Shown here: positions 11,055-20,540 of the stretch, in pieces
Numbering within the stretch: position 1 is the stretch's first letter
Layout of the letters: every line of letters begins with the position of its first letter
NCBI GenBank assembly: GCA_028671895.1
Contig: JAPMAC010000231.1
Span: forward strand, 12,178,001-12,242,000
Source: Oenanthe sinensis
Lineage: Eukaryota; Streptophyta; Magnoliopsida; Apiales; Apiaceae
DNA length: 64,000 nt
Direction: 5' to 3'
Notes under the pieces: generated by a model
Database searches by the model: none
Seen by the model: the letters and a program-made list of their open reading frames with translations, nothing else
Told to the model about the DNA's origin: nothing
Translations under genes and position numbers: made by a program

Positions 11055-13162
11055 ATGCTAAAGCAGATGAAGGGATTTTCCTTGGTTACTCACTGGAGTC
11101 TAAGGCGTACAGGGTATATGTGATTGAAACTCATAAGGTCATTGAAAGCCTTAATGTAACGTTTGACGACACCAAACTCCCAAGTCTTCAAAAGGATAAA
11201 AATTCTGAATCTCTGGAAATTGAAAATCTATCAGAATACTACTTAGGAGATGAAGACGTACCTGGTGTTGCATCTAGTAGTCATGTACACACGGAGATTG
11301 ATAATCCAGAGCAAAGCAGTGGAAGTGTTGGTAATACCACACAGTCACAGTCACAGTCTGTATTTCAAAATCAGTCTGTTACTGAACCTGCTAGCTCAAC
11401 TGGTGGATCATCAAATAATGGAAGCAACAACTCAGGGGGAGGTGAAGAAGGATCAGCTAGTCACTCTCAACACAACTACGAAGAAGGACAATCATCAAGG
11501 GCTAATCTGCCTAGACAGAGGGTATGGAACAGAGATCATCCCTTTGAATTAATCATTGGTGACCCAGAGAGTGGTGTGAGGACTAGAAGAGCAACAGAGA
11601 ATGAATGTCTGTACTCTGGTTTTCTATCAGAGGAAGAACCTAAAAAGGTTGAAGATGCTCTAGAAGATCCAGATTGGGTGATTGCGATGCAAGATGAACT
11701 CAATCAGTTTGATAGGCAGAAAGTGTGGAAACTGGTACCCAGACCTAAAGACAAATCTGTGATTGGCACTAAATGGGTATTCAGGAATAAGTTGGATGAA
11801 AATGGCATTGTTACGAGGAACAAGGCCAGACTGGTTGCTAAGGGGTATTCTCAAGAAGAAGGAATAGATTATGACGAGACCTATGCACCAGTAGCAAGAC
11901 TTGAAGCCATCAGGATGTTTTTGGCATTCGCAACACATTCAGACTTTAAAGTTTATCAAATGGATGTGAAAAGTGCATTCCTGAACGGGGAGCTGGAAGA
12001 AGAAGTATATGTAGAGCAACCTCCGGGTTTCGAGAACAAAGATTATATGGACTTTGTGTACTTCCTTTTTAAAGCTCTTTATGGACTCAAGCAGGCACCT
12101 CGGACATGGTATGAAACACTATCTGAATTTTTAATTGAAAATGGTTTTATCAGAGGTGTCATAGATAAGACTCTCTTTCATAAAATGCATAAAGATGCTA
12201 TGATATTAGTACAAGTATATGTTGATGATATAATATTCGGTTCTACTAATGATGAGCTTTGCAAGAGATTTGCTAAGTTAATGCAGAGTAGGTACGAGAT
12301 GAGTATGATGGGCGAGCTGACATTCTTTCTTGGACTTCAAGTAAGTCAGAAGAAAGATGGGATCTTCATTTGTCAGACAAAGTACATCAGAGATCTTCTG
12401 AAGAAATATGGACTTGAAGATTCAGCTCCAACCAAAACTCCAATGCCAACTGCCACAAAGCTTGATGAGGACAAATCAGGTAAATCTGTCGACATCACAA
12501 GCTATAGAGGTATGATTGGATCTCTACTCTACTTAACTGCAAGTAGACCAGATATTATGTTTTCCACTTGCTTATGTGCACGGTTCCAAGCTAACCCAAA
12601 AGAGTCTCACCTTATAGCTGTCAAAAGAATTTTTAGATACCTGAAGGGTACTCCAAATTTGGGAATTTGGTATCCTAAAGGTACCGGTTTTGACCTAATC
12701 GGCTATACAGACTCGGATTTTGCAGGTTGTAAGATTGACAGGAAGAGTACTTCTGGAAGCTGTCAATTCTTAGGAAGAAGATTGGTCTCATGGTATAGCA
12801 AGAAGCAGCACTCAGTGTCTACCTCAACAGCAGAGGCAGAATACATCGCAGCTGGTAGCTGTTGTGCTCAGATCCTATGGATGAGAAACCAACTCCAAGA
12901 CTATGGCTTTATGTTGAACAAGATTCCAATATACTGCGACAACACAAGCGCCATAGCTATAACCAACAATCCGGTTCAGCACTCACGGACAAAGCATATT
13001 GATATCAGGTATCACTTTATACGAGAGCATGTCATAAATGGAATTGTGGAGTTGCATTTTGTACCCACAGAACAACAACTTGCAGACATCTTCACGAAAC
13101 CACTAGACGAATCCACTTTCTCTAGGTTGGTTAGTGAATTAGGGATGTTAAATTTAAATTAA
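11055..13162 (+). pseudogene. pol: Element A pol, part 3: integrase tail, reverse transcriptase, RNase H
   Basis: The frame of 11120-13162 continues from the deletion at 11054/11055 without another stop. After a Ser/Asn/Gly-rich linker come RT motifs: WVFRNK, KARLVAKGYSQ, QMDVKSAFLNG, LYGLKQAPRTWY and the catalytic YVDD in VQVYVDDIIFG. RNase H follows, with TDSDFAGC, STSGSCQF, AEAEYIAAG, CDNTSAI and a terminal LADIFTKPL. All visible catalytic residues are kept. The part is silenced only by the two upstream breaks (10500 and 11054). Length is normal for copia RT-RNase H. Confidence 0.9.
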
Positions 13163-13960
13163 TTTTTGTTTGCGAGGAGTTGTATGGATTCACAAGTTAT
13201 TGAATTTGTATATCCAAAGGACTTGTGAACTCCAGTCTAACTTATGATCTCGGGCTTATGAATATCAATATTAATTATTATAAGTATACCAGTTATGCTT
13301 TGTGATAATTATTCGATATAGCATAAGTAGTTAACTGCTACATAAGTGTTTGTAGTTAACAAGAAGCATAACAGTCTGTGGTTTAGAATTAATTGGTGGA
13401 TTTCAATATCATGAAATCTTGCTGAGAAATTCTATATCAGACAGTTGTGATCTTTAGTGAGAATTTGGATGTACTGTCTTGTTTATTTAGTTTCCTGGCT
13501 CTCACTGAAAGCATGTGTAGCAATTACAGTTCTCAGTATTAATATGCATATCTGATTGAATGATTCTTAGTATGCTGTTATTATTATTTGAATTGTGATT
13601 GGGTTGATTTTAAATTTTTGGAAATTACAACTGCAACAGAGTATGGAACAAATTTTTTTTGTTTTTCAAAAATCTCCAATCAACCACCTGTATATTATAT
13701 ATATTAATATGTATGTCTGTGTAATTCAAATTGAATTATATTTAATTTTTAGTTATTTCTAAATTAAAATTTTAATAATTCTATTTTAGGAATATTAAAT
13801 TTTTAATTCAAGAAATCTCTATTTAATTAAATTTATGAAAATTCGAATTTATATGTTTATATGTTTTAAATTATTTGATAAATGCAAGTTTTATTTTAAT
13901 TTTTAAATCATTAGTATTTCAGTTATTAATGATTTTCTAATTAAAATTAACTTACATATA
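13163..13960 (+). other. Element A spacer after pol
   Basis: AT-rich noncoding sequence between RNase H and the hairpin array. I see no ORF or domain. Confidence 0.7.
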
Positions 13961-14407
13961 TCGATAGTTGTTAACTATCGGAAATGTATTTGATTTTCTA
14001 ATTAAAATTAATTTACATGTATCGATAGTTGTTAACTATCGGAAATGTATTTTAATTTTAAATTAATTAGATTGCATGTCCCGATAGTTAAGAATGTTTT
14101 GTTTTATTACTTTAGTTTGCATGTATCGATAGTTAATAACCATCGGGTTGTGGAGGTGATTTTTTTTCTTAATATTATCTCTTGCTTGTCCCGATAGTTA
14201 ATAAGTATCGGATCTTATTTTATATTATTTATTGCATGCGCAAAAAAAAAAAAAAAAAAAACCAAAATTTCCGATACTTAATAAGCATCGGGTGGTGCAT
14301 GTACTTTACTTTCTTTTTGTTACATGCATGTGCCGCTAGACCCCATATATATATAAATTGCTTTACTTTAGTTTAGTTTGCATGTGCCGATAGTTTAGTA
14401 ATATCGG
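13961..14407 (+). repeat. CCGATAGTTA hairpin array after pol
   Basis: Six inverted-repeat copies at 13961-13981, 14022-14042, 14125-14146, 14190-14211, 14271-14292 and 14387-14407, plus a half-site at 14080. Arms are of the type (c)ccgatagtta / taactatcggg with a 0-4 base loop. Most copies follow a 'gcatgt' or similar hexamer. The first two lie in a ~61-base tandem duplication (units from about 13931 and 13992). Several changes keep pairing-type symmetry, for example gatacttaataagcatc. The motif is shared with the LTR of the same element. Confidence 0.85.
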
Positions 14408-14550
14408 AGCCAAAACGATTTTTTCTCTTCAAATATCTACAATTCTAGGACTTACTTTGCAAATCTAAAACCGTGAAAGTGTAGATCTGTTAACTAGCTT
14501 CATTTCCATACTAATTTTGTTTAGTTTTGTTTCGAAAAATTTCGAATATT

Positions 14551-14835
14551 TCGAACTTTGGGAATTTTTCTAGGGTTAACTAGAAGTCAAAAAATTGTAA
14601 TAAAAATACTGGTGTATTTCAAATCTCTCCTAGTTTATCATATATTATTTTTAGAATTTTTGGAGACGTTTGAATTTTTGAATATTTACGAGTCTTTCGA
14701 ATTTTGGGAATTTTTCTTGGGTTAACCAGAGGTCCAAAATTTGTAATAAAAATACTGGTGTATTTCAAATCTCTCCTAGTTTATCATATATTATTTTTAG
14801 AATTTTTGGAGAAGTTTGAATTTTGGGTGTTTTTG
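14551..14835 (+). repeat. ~146-bp tandem duplication
   Basis: The unit starting tcgaactttgggaattttt at 14551 recurs from 14697. Both contain 'aaatactggtgtatttcaaa' and 'tctcctagtttatcatat' in the same order. It lies just upstream of the post-pol ORF. Confidence 0.85.
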
Positions 14836-14947
14836 GTTCGTATTCGAATAAACTAAGTTCGTTTTTGTCTTGGAAAAGTTAAAAATTTTGGTCATTTTTA
14901 CTTGGTAAAAATGGCTGGAATTTTTAGTATCACTCGTACGAATTTAG

Positions 14948-16318
14948 TTGACCGAAGAGGTACAAGTTACATCTGGAGGAGATTCATTTGGGAATGCTGA
15001 TAGTCAAGATTCATATCATCCCATATCTCTAACAGGTAGTCAAACAGGTAGTCCAACTGAATCCACATCTTCACTGTTTATTAATTTGCAGAATTTGTTT
15101 GAAGATACTGGAATAGAACTTGCTGCTGAGCCCTCTGTGGCATTAGGAACAGGCAATGAATCTGCAAACCAACAGATTCTAACCCCTGCCTCAGAACCAA
15201 ACACTACTCAATCCTTACCGTTATCTTCTCACCAACCCCTAAAAAGAAAAATTGTGAGTGAGGGAGATAGTGCCTTAGAAGCACCACATAAGGAAGGTGA
15301 GGGATCCCAAACAGCTCTACCTCTGACTAGAAGGAGATTAGAAGAACCTGAGGTATCTGTTAGCCCATCTATGCCCTCTCAACAGGACATAGAGCTGAAA
15401 AAGGCAAATACACAGTCTCTGGGGACATCCTCTCAACAGGGTGAACCTATTGAAATTCGCCCGTCAGCCAGGGCATCTGAAAGAGTGTCAACAATTGAGC
15501 CTCCAACCAAGTTAAATGTTGCACTGAAAGGAGCACACACACAGGAGGAATTGACGGATATTGCTACTACAGTAGCAGAACCTATGCAGGTAGATCCTGT
15601 ACAGGTCATGCCTTCACAGGCTATTGCGGGAGTCACGGGTCCTTCATTGCTAAACATTACAGGATCCAATGTGATAAACCCCCCAGGAGGAACATTCCTG
15701 GCTCCTCATAAGGAGGTCTCCACCACTATTCGTGGAAAGGAGAAGCAACTACTTGGCAATAGTTCTTCGGATGAGCCATTTAGGATTTTCACTGCAGGTA
15801 CAGAAGACTTGCTGGAGTCAAGGAGAGTGAGTGAAACACCAACAGAACGATTGAGTGATCATAATTCACCCACACCCCTAAGACCGAGCGAGCGAATTGA
15901 GAGACAAACACTTACAGAACCTGTTCGTGAGACACCTACCAGCCAAATAAATACCCTCACAATGCACACACAATCTCTAAGTCAAAGGGTTTATAACCTG
16001 GAGACTACTGACACCGAAATGAAATCTGAATTTCACAGCAATGTCATGGAAATAAAATTTGTTCAATACAACATGTTGCAGGATTTACAAAATTTCAAGA
16101 CGGATATGCAGAAGTTTGTAAAAGATTTGTTTGAAAAACATTAATCTCAAACCATTCAAATCCCTGCTTCGGAGGATAACACAACTAAGGGGGAGATGAT
16201 AGTGCGAGAGCAAGAAAAAGAATCTGGTGCTGATATGAGGAGTAAAGACAAAGAGAAAGGCAAGTTGGTAGGGGAAGAAGAAGAAGAATCACATTCTCAG
16301 GGGGAGAACATTATTTGA
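14948..16318 (+). pseudogene. Element A post-pol ORF (envelope-like/ORF2 position)
   Basis: The frame is open from 14948 to TAA at 16142-16144 (398 aa). It continues without further stops to TGA at 16316-16318, so the TAA is probably premature. An upstream ATG at 14910 is in a different frame; a small indel near 14945 may have cut off the real start. The product is rich in Ser, Thr, Pro, Glu and Gln. Its C-terminal ~65 residues look like an amphipathic coiled coil. I see no signal peptide or transmembrane segment. SIRE-type elements carry such an ORF, often called envelope-like, but an envelope function is not supported here. Confidence 0.65.
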
Positions 16319-16652
16319 GCAATGTTCTATGGTTTATTAAAGATGATCCCAAGAATTTTGATTCTTATGAAGCTCAGTTTATGATAAGTTCTTTGTAGGT
16401 CAAGCTATGAAGAATTTTGAAGCAGAGAAAAGCTCAAACACAGAGGAATGAAGATGATATCTATTGAAGATGCATTCAGTGCTAAAGGAACACTCATCTT
16501 CTATTTTCTCTTTACTTTATAGAAATCTGGAAATGTATTATATGATCCAGAACCCAAGTAGTATTATTTACAAGTCTAGAGCATTAATATTTTCTTGTAG
16601 TTAGTTGAGTTATCCTCTAGGGATTTGCTTGTTAATCTCTAAACAAACAAAT
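16319..16652 (+). other. Element A 3' untranslated region
   Basis: About 330 noncoding bases between the post-pol ORF and the purine tract. Two extra GGGGGAG runs lie just upstream, at about 16184 and 16300. Confidence 0.7.
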
Positions 16653-16662
16653 AGGGGGAGAT
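16653..16662 (+). promoter_or_regulatory. Element A polypurine tract
   Basis: Purine run agggggagat directly before the second LTR; it primes plus-strand DNA synthesis in this family. Confidence 0.9.
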
Positions 16663-18470
16663 TGAAAGGCTGTATGTATAGACCTATATGTAACATAGGG
16701 TTATAACTCAACACAAGAACATGACGTGTAAATAATATGAAGTTATCACCGGAATCAGGAAGACATGAAGACTTGGTAAAGACAAAGGATAAAGAAGAAA
16801 TCTACAGACTTGAAGCATTAGCTCACTGGAAGAAGTTCATTAATATGTTCATGCCTCAGTGAAGAATAAAGGTTGAAGTATTCAAGGATGTGGAAGCAAT
16901 GAAGCAGTTGTCAAAGTACCAGAAAGATTCTAGTGATCCAAATCTGCAAGTTAGTCAAGCAATGAATTGCAGAGCTCAAGTACAGGAATCGAGAAGATAG
17001 AATATACGACAAATACAAAGAATCAAAATATTAGATGGAATCTTGGAGTCTACTATAGATTGCTGGAGGAAGTTCATTCATATGTTCAGACTTCAGTGAA
17101 GGATAAAGTTCGAAGATGTTCAGGGTTTCAGATATGTTTGTGGTTCAGCATAAGTGCTAGAGGATTCCAATGTACTTACAATAGAAGCACTTCTTAACAT
17201 GATGGAACAAGTCAATTGTATTATAAAGAAGATGTGAATATCAAGATCGTGTTAGTCGTTTGTGAACCAGACCAGTTGCACCAATCGTCAGCACAAAAGA
17301 GATTGAGAATTGCATCTATGATTCAGAAGAATTGGCCAGATACTGAGATGAGTAACCAAAGTGGTATGTGATTAAGCCCAGAATAAATCAAGGTCGAATT
17401 AACAAGGAAATATTTATTTGACTTGGTTGCAGTGGAAGAAATTATATTAAAGGCTTAATAGATTCGAAATTGGCTAAGGAAAGAAGACTACAGAAGCGGT
17501 ATCCAGAAGTCAACCTAGTCAAGCCATTTCGTCTTTTTCCTATTTCGTCCTATTCACCTATGGTTATTAACCATCGGGTGAGAAAACAAAGTGAGAAAAG
17601 AAGTAGAAAAGACAAAGGCATATTAATCCCACTAGCCGATAGTTATTTACTATCGGGTAAAAGAAAAAGAAAAGCAAGCCACTTCCCGATAGTTATTAAC
17701 TATCGGGTAAAGGAAAAATTAGCAGGAATTTCAGATGCTTTCTAACTATCGGATAAGAGAATTAAATTGATTTAAAAAATAATTCCGATAGTTAATAAAT
17801 CAAGCAATAATTCCGATAGTTAATTTATTGGAGAATATTTCCGATAGTTAACATATCTCCGATAGTTGCTCAGCTTGAAGTAGTTAATTCTATTTCATGA
17901 ATTGTTTTAAGTGTCCGATAGTTAATTTACAGACTCATCGATAGTTAACAATTACTCAGAAAATGTTCCCGATACTTAAGGTTAAACAGAAGCGAAGAAG
18001 CAACTGATTTACTTGGCACAAAATGGGCCACGTATCCGAAGTTGAAAAAGTCTACACAAAAAGCAGCAAAGGCATCGTCTTTGTTATTGATTCAATTCAT
18101 TCAGCTACACAGAGAGATACACAGAGCAATAACAGAGAGAAAACTCAGAGAGCATTCAAGAGTAAACACTGAAGCCATTAACTTTGTACCCAGCTGTTGT
18201 TACCCTTGTTGTTTTCAGTAAAGCTTGTAATCTAACTGTTGTACTAGTGAATCATTGTAACTAATCGAAAGATTAGATTTGTGGAGCACCTCAGGGTTTA
18301 TATAAATCAAAAGATATATTCCCCGAACTGTTGTTATGTTATTGCTCACCAACTGTTTGATTATATAACTGTTCGAACTGTTTAAAGTCCATCAAGAACC
18401 ATTCCGCGAATATTTTATAAATTGGACAATATCGTATTCAACCCCCCTTCTACGATATTTGGGACTAACA
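16663..18470 (+). repeat. Element A second LTR (shared by two internal regions)
   Basis: Nearly identical to 5365-7172. It follows a normal purine tract on the left and is followed on the right by a primer site and gag leader. It is therefore at once the 3' LTR of one unit and the 5' LTR of the next. The short frames at 16967-17197 and 17470-17745 are the same chance ORFs as in the left LTR. Confidence 0.95.
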
Positions 18471-18627
18471 ATTGGTATCAGAGCTTACTGATTGAGTTTA
18501 CAAATCAGGATCTATTGTTCGGACTTCAGTATTAAGCTTCTGGATTTTTTTGTGGATTTTTTAATTTTCAAAATATTTCACTCAGAAATTGTTTTGAACT
18601 TTAAATAATTTTGAAAAATTCAATATC

Positions 18628-19684
18628 ATGAGTTCTCAGAAAGTAGGAAGTATTAAGGTTCCTCAGTTTGATAGAGCGAATTATAATCTCTGGAAAAAGA
18701 AGATGACCCTGTTTATTAAGGCTGCAAATCTATTGTACATGGGTATCTTAGAGAACGGACCATTTGTACCAATGAAGATGATTTCTGAATCTACAGTGGA
18801 CGGAGTAAGAGTTCCTCAAAGGTCTACTCCAAAGGATCCTACAGAGTTCACTGATACAGAGAAAGAAATTGTTGCATTGGACATAGGCCTTCAGTTGATT
18901 ATTGTTGACTCAATGGATGAAGACATGTGCCATCAAATTCTAAATTGTATATCTGGAAAGCACATGTGGGAAACCATCGAACTGATTATGGAAGGAACAG
19001 AAGAAGTAAAAGAGAACCGGTTGGATATACTGACATCAAGATATGAAGCGTTCAAATCTACTCCTGGAGAAACAATCACTCAAGTCTTTGAGCGATATAA
19101 TAAATTGTTAAATGAATTGAGTATCCAGGGGAAGAACTATCCGTTAAGGGAAACGAACAGGAAGTTTATGTTGACTCTTCCACATCATGTTGAGCATAAA
19201 GTTTCTTCAATTAGAGAAAGGGACAACTTCAATGTCATGCCCCTTGAAAAGCTATATGGAAAATTGAAGACTTATGAAATGGAACAAGAACAGAGGTTGA
19301 TTATCTATGGTTCCGGCTCAGTGGATAGTAAGAGTGCAGCACTAATGAAGACCACAGCTCTTGTGGCAGATGAAGTGAAGACTTCTGAAGCAAAGGTTGT
19401 TGAAACCAAGATTGGTAAAGAATTGATCATTGAAGCTGAAATGGCTACAGAATCACAAGCTGAAGAGGAAGATGATTTTTATACATTGGAAGAGCTTGAT
19501 GAGATGGAAGACAAATCTATGGCGTACTTGGCAGGGCGTTTCAAGCATATAAGATTCAGAAGGAATCCCAAGTACAAGAAAAGTTTTGGTAGCAGATTTC
19601 AGAAGACAGGATCATTTTCGGGATCCAACTCAAGAGGTGGTTACAAGTCAAACATGGTAGACCGTAGTAAGTTCCGTTGCTACA
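18628..19684 (+). pseudogene. gag: Element A second gag copy, truncated
   Basis: The leader and the first ~352 codons repeat gag at 7330, with identical protein up to the first cysteine of zinc knuckle 1 (SKFRCY). From 19685 the sequence is unrelated, and the frame runs on by chance to 19731. All of pol, the post-pol ORF and a final LTR are missing from this unit. Confidence 0.9.
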
Positions 19685-19745
19685 CAATACCAATAATCAT
19701 CGTAACAATCCTAACCATTATTCTTCACTGAGGCATGAACATACT
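19685..19745. other. Filler-like patchwork at the broken end of element A
   Basis: About 60 bases joining gag to the gypsy-like sequence. Bases ~19713-19743 match 25026-25056 (reversed SIRE LTR), about 30 bases exactly. The preceding ccaataatcatc and cgtaacaat are both found, in swapped order, at 21057-21076. This looks like break repair with templated filler from nearby DNA. Confidence 0.6.
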
Positions 19746-20030
19746 AACCCTTATCCCTCTCCTTCTCTTTTTCTTTGTCTTCTATCTTCTCTATGGCTTC
19801 CCAACTTTTCTTACGTAACTTACAAAATCCTAACCCTTTTTCTTTTTGTTTCTATTTTATTTCTTTTTTTCTCTTTTCTTCTCTTAACTAATAATCTCTA
19901 AATAATATCCTAATTATAAAATATCTATATTCATATTCAAATAATAATATTAGTAACAAATCACTAATATTATTCTTAATATTAAATTAAATAGCTTAAT
20001 ATATTATTGAAAAAAATACAGGATGTTACA
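19746..20030 (-). repeat. Ty3/gypsy-like LTR start (minus strand), truncated
   Basis: Read on the minus strand it begins TGTAACATCCTG at 20030, followed by an AT-rich stretch, like the solo gypsy LTR that begins at 22893. The inner part is lost at the filler junction. It closes the nested block 2116-20030. The level-0 ORF resumes at 20031. Confidence 0.55.
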
Positions 20031-20250
20031 AATATTAAATCCTGATGGAAAGAAGACATGTTGCATTCCTTTAGATGAAAGTATGGAGAGATCATTAATA
20101 TATAACTTGAGAGCTGCAATATTTCAAATTGATGATTCTTCTGTTCAAATGAGAGATTTAAAGGAAAAGCTAAGTGAATTGTTAAAGAATGCTGAGAAGA
20201 AGCTGCTGGATAAATTTCTGAAAGAAGACTTCTCATACAGAAGAATTTAA
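20031..20250 (+). pseudogene. Level-0 post-pol ORF, right part
   Basis: Reads ILNPDGKKTCCIPLDES and then a charged helical tail to TAA at 20248-20250. The left part ends at 2115. Removing the block and one aatatt copy gives a frame running through the join (Leu-Gly-Ile-Pro-Thr before the gap, Asn-Pro-Asp-Gly after). It is therefore the C-terminus of the same ORF. Function unknown. Confidence 0.65.
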
Positions 20251-20340
20251 GTCAAGAATGAGGATTTAAACTCTAATGCATTTGTCTATGTTTTTGACAT
20301 CATAAGTGCAATTTATGTTTTACTTAATAAAGCATAAATT

Positions 20341-20349
20341 GAGGGAGAT
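20341..20349 (+). promoter_or_regulatory. Level-0 polypurine tract
   Basis: gagggagat immediately before TGTTAG, the start of the level-0 3' LTR. Confidence 0.75.
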
Positions 20350-20540
20350 TGTTAGAAAAATAAACACTGATGCTGTCAGAGAATATCAAGAACAGAGTTT
20401 ATGTTGCTGAGGTCATCAGAGTTACTTTAATTGCCATCATTCTTTTGAATTAATTGTAATCTAAAAAGAATTGTAACTCTTCCAACATGTTCATCTTGTA
20501 CCTACTCTGCATTTACTTATCAAAATATCTCTTGCACAAG
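20350..20540 (+). repeat. Level-0 3' LTR, left part
   Basis: Starts TGTTAGAAAA after the purine tract. It is interrupted near 20540 by reversed SIRE sequence and continues from about 25229. Confidence 0.65.

Larger units (their letters stand above)
5365..19684 (+). mobile_element. Element A: SIRE/Maximus-type Ty1/copia retrotransposon in tandem LTR-internal-LTR-partial internal form
   Basis: Order: LTR 5365-7172, primer site, gag 7330-9876, broken pol 9855-13162, long noncoding spacer, post-pol ORF, purine tract 16653-16662, LTR 16663-18470. The primer site, leader and first third of gag then repeat (18471-19684), at a constant offset of 11298. The PR-IN-RT-RNase H order marks Ty1/copia. The large size and extra ORF after pol fit the SIRE/Maximus lineage. 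One LTR difference was seen by eye in 1808 bases, so it is very recent. The repeated part is cut inside gag at 19684. No third LTR and no target duplication partner are visible. Confidence 0.9.

Noticed and set aside
14182..14376. ORF with a lysine run
   Set aside because: Created by a poly-A tract inside the hairpin array.
2116..20030. Single intact gypsy element explaining the whole block
   Set aside because: No gypsy gag or pol is present, and the left end has no TG; only LTR-like pieces are visible.
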